Assembly: GCA_020637215.1 (NCBI GenBank)
Contig: JACJWI010000005.1
Coordinates: 186,001 to 250,000 of the forward strand
Direction: 5' to 3'
Length of the DNA stretch: 64,000 bases
From: Microthrixaceae bacterium
Lineage (GTDB): Bacteria; Actinomycetota; Acidimicrobiia; Acidimicrobiales; Microtrichaceae
Part shown: in pieces, positions 63,346-64,000 of the stretch
Position numbering within the stretch: position 1 is the first letter of the stretch
How the letters are laid out: every line of letters starts with the position of its first letter
Program-made: the position numbers and the translations under genes
The notes under the pieces: generated by a model
Told to the model about the DNA's origin: nothing
The model's input: only the letters and a program-made list of their open reading frames with translations
The model's database searches: none

Positions 63346-64000
63346 ATGTACACCCCGACGAGCTCCCACCGAACCCTCCGCCGTGGAATCGCCGCAGGGT
63401 TCGCCCTCCTGGCACTCGCCGGGGTCCTCACGGCCTGCGGAGGTGACGACGTGACGGCAGACAAGGACCGGTCGACCACGACGACCACCGCCAAGCCCAG
63501 CAGCGGCGGGGCGACGAACCCGACCGGCGGCGTGGCGCGGACGTCGTGGAAGCTCGCCTCCCCGGCAGATGGGACCGACCCGACCCTCGACTTCGCACCG
63601 GAGGGCATCGTGTCGGGCTCGACCGGCTGCAACCGGTTCAACGGGACCTGGACCGAGGACGGCGACTCGCTGAAGATCGCGCTCGGTCCGATGACCCAGA
63701 TGGCCTGCACCTCCGACGCGGCCACGCAACAGGAGAAGTCGATCATCGACTCACTGGGCAAGGTGGCCTCGGCGGAACAGACGGCGACCACCCTCGTCCT
63801 GAAGGACTCCGACGGCAAGGAGCTGCTCACCTACGACGCGGTGACCGGTGACCTCCAGGGAACGTCGTGGAAGGTCAACGGCGTCAACACCGGCAACGCG
63901 GTCGAGACGTCCGCATTGACCGAGGCGCTCACGCTCGACTTCGGCACCGAAGGCTCGGTCACCGGTTTCGGCGGCTGCAACAACTTCCGGGGCAGCTACA
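63346..64000 (+). CDS. META-domain lipoprotein, N-terminal part, truncated by window end
   Basis: The frame is open to the end of the window (218 codons seen). Signal peptide LRRGIAAGFALLALAGVLTA ends at lipobox Cys31 (TACGGDD), then a Thr/Ser/Pro linker (RSTTTTTAKPSSGG). Two META/HslJ modules follow: the first with TSWKLASP, SGSTGCNRFNGTW and LGPMTQMACTSDAATQQEKSI; the second starts GTSWKVNGVNTGN and has SVTGFGGCNNFRGSY at the window edge. META proteins are secreted, of unclear role in stress or adhesion. The start is the ATG after GTGTCGGG. No ribosome site is evident. Confidence 0.85.
   Translation, partial: MYTPTSSHRTLRRGIAAGFALLALAGVLTACGGDDVTADKDRSTTTTTAKPSSGGATNPTGGVARTSWKLASPADGTDPTLDFAPEGIVSGSTGCNRFNGTWTEDGDSLKIALGPMTQMACTSDAATQQEKSIIDSLGKVASAEQTATTLVLKDSDGKELLTYDAVTGDLQGTSWKVNGVNTGNAVETSALTEALTLDFGTEGSVTGFGGCNNFRGSY

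Overview
The window is very GC-rich and densely coding, with many GTG starts and overlapping start/stop codons. It looks like a high-GC actinobacterium. The mix of mycobacterium-like steroid-ring genes (ipdA, ipdB, ipdC, an echA20-like gene, a CYP125-like P450), an F420-type luciferase-like oxidoreductase, and RecBCD, SbcCD and HrpB suggests a non-mycobacterial lineage, possibly class Acidimicrobiia. The class is an inference from gene content and style; no rRNA or tRNA was seen. The layout looks like ordinary chromosome: no transposase, phage gene or CRISPR array was found.

Regions. 1-8.6 kb: end of a P-type ATPase, Fe-type superoxide dismutase, a molybdopterin oxidoreductase, an NTF2-like protein, an orphan ParA ATPase, a dienelactone-hydrolase-like enzyme, a conserved unknown and a four-S1-domain RNA-binding protein. 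8.7-12.3 kb: a translationally coupled minus-strand operon (P450, lipoprotein M1 peptidase, DUF1330-like). 12.4-16.1 kb: an SF2 helicase and a polytopic membrane protein, preceded by a possible 13-codon leader ORF. 16.2-26.4 kb: hrpB, an amidohydrolase, a three-gene glycosyltransferase operon and an MFS transporter. 26.6-47.7 kb: CoA-thioester and steroid catabolism (thiolase, DUF35, double TetR; then SDR, echA20-like, ipdABC; then two acyl-CoA dehydrogenases), interrupted by a phosphodiesterase, small lipoproteins and two tandem GGDEF-EAL proteins. 47.7-62.5 kb: DNA double-strand-break processing, with sbcCD divergent from recCBD and then rmuC. 62.5-64 kb: an MtfA-like peptidase and the start of a META-domain lipoprotein cut by the window end.

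How the genes work together. The catabolic genes fit degradation of a steroid nucleus at the C/D-ring stage: EchA20 and IpdAB open the last rings of CoA-linked intermediates, IpdC and an SDR act just before them, and acyl-CoA dehydrogenases and a thiolase/DUF35 pair do beta-oxidation-type steps. One palindrome, TCTGACG-N3-CGTCAGA, lies just upstream of three of these units (DUF35-thiolase, ipdABC, the dehydrogenase pair). One copy lies inside the 3' end of the gene for an unusual TetR-TetR fusion protein, the obvious candidate regulator.

Recurring sequence features: eleven genes carry a TAnnnT hexamer 6-9 nt before the start codon (leaderless-type promoters); thirteen gene junctions are 4-nt ATGA/GTGA overlaps; three families of long intergenic palindromes occur, mostly at convergent gene ends; and the leader before the phosphodiesterase gene can form mutually exclusive hairpins like an attenuator. 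These are sequence observations made by eye; folding energies, homology searches and expression were not computed.
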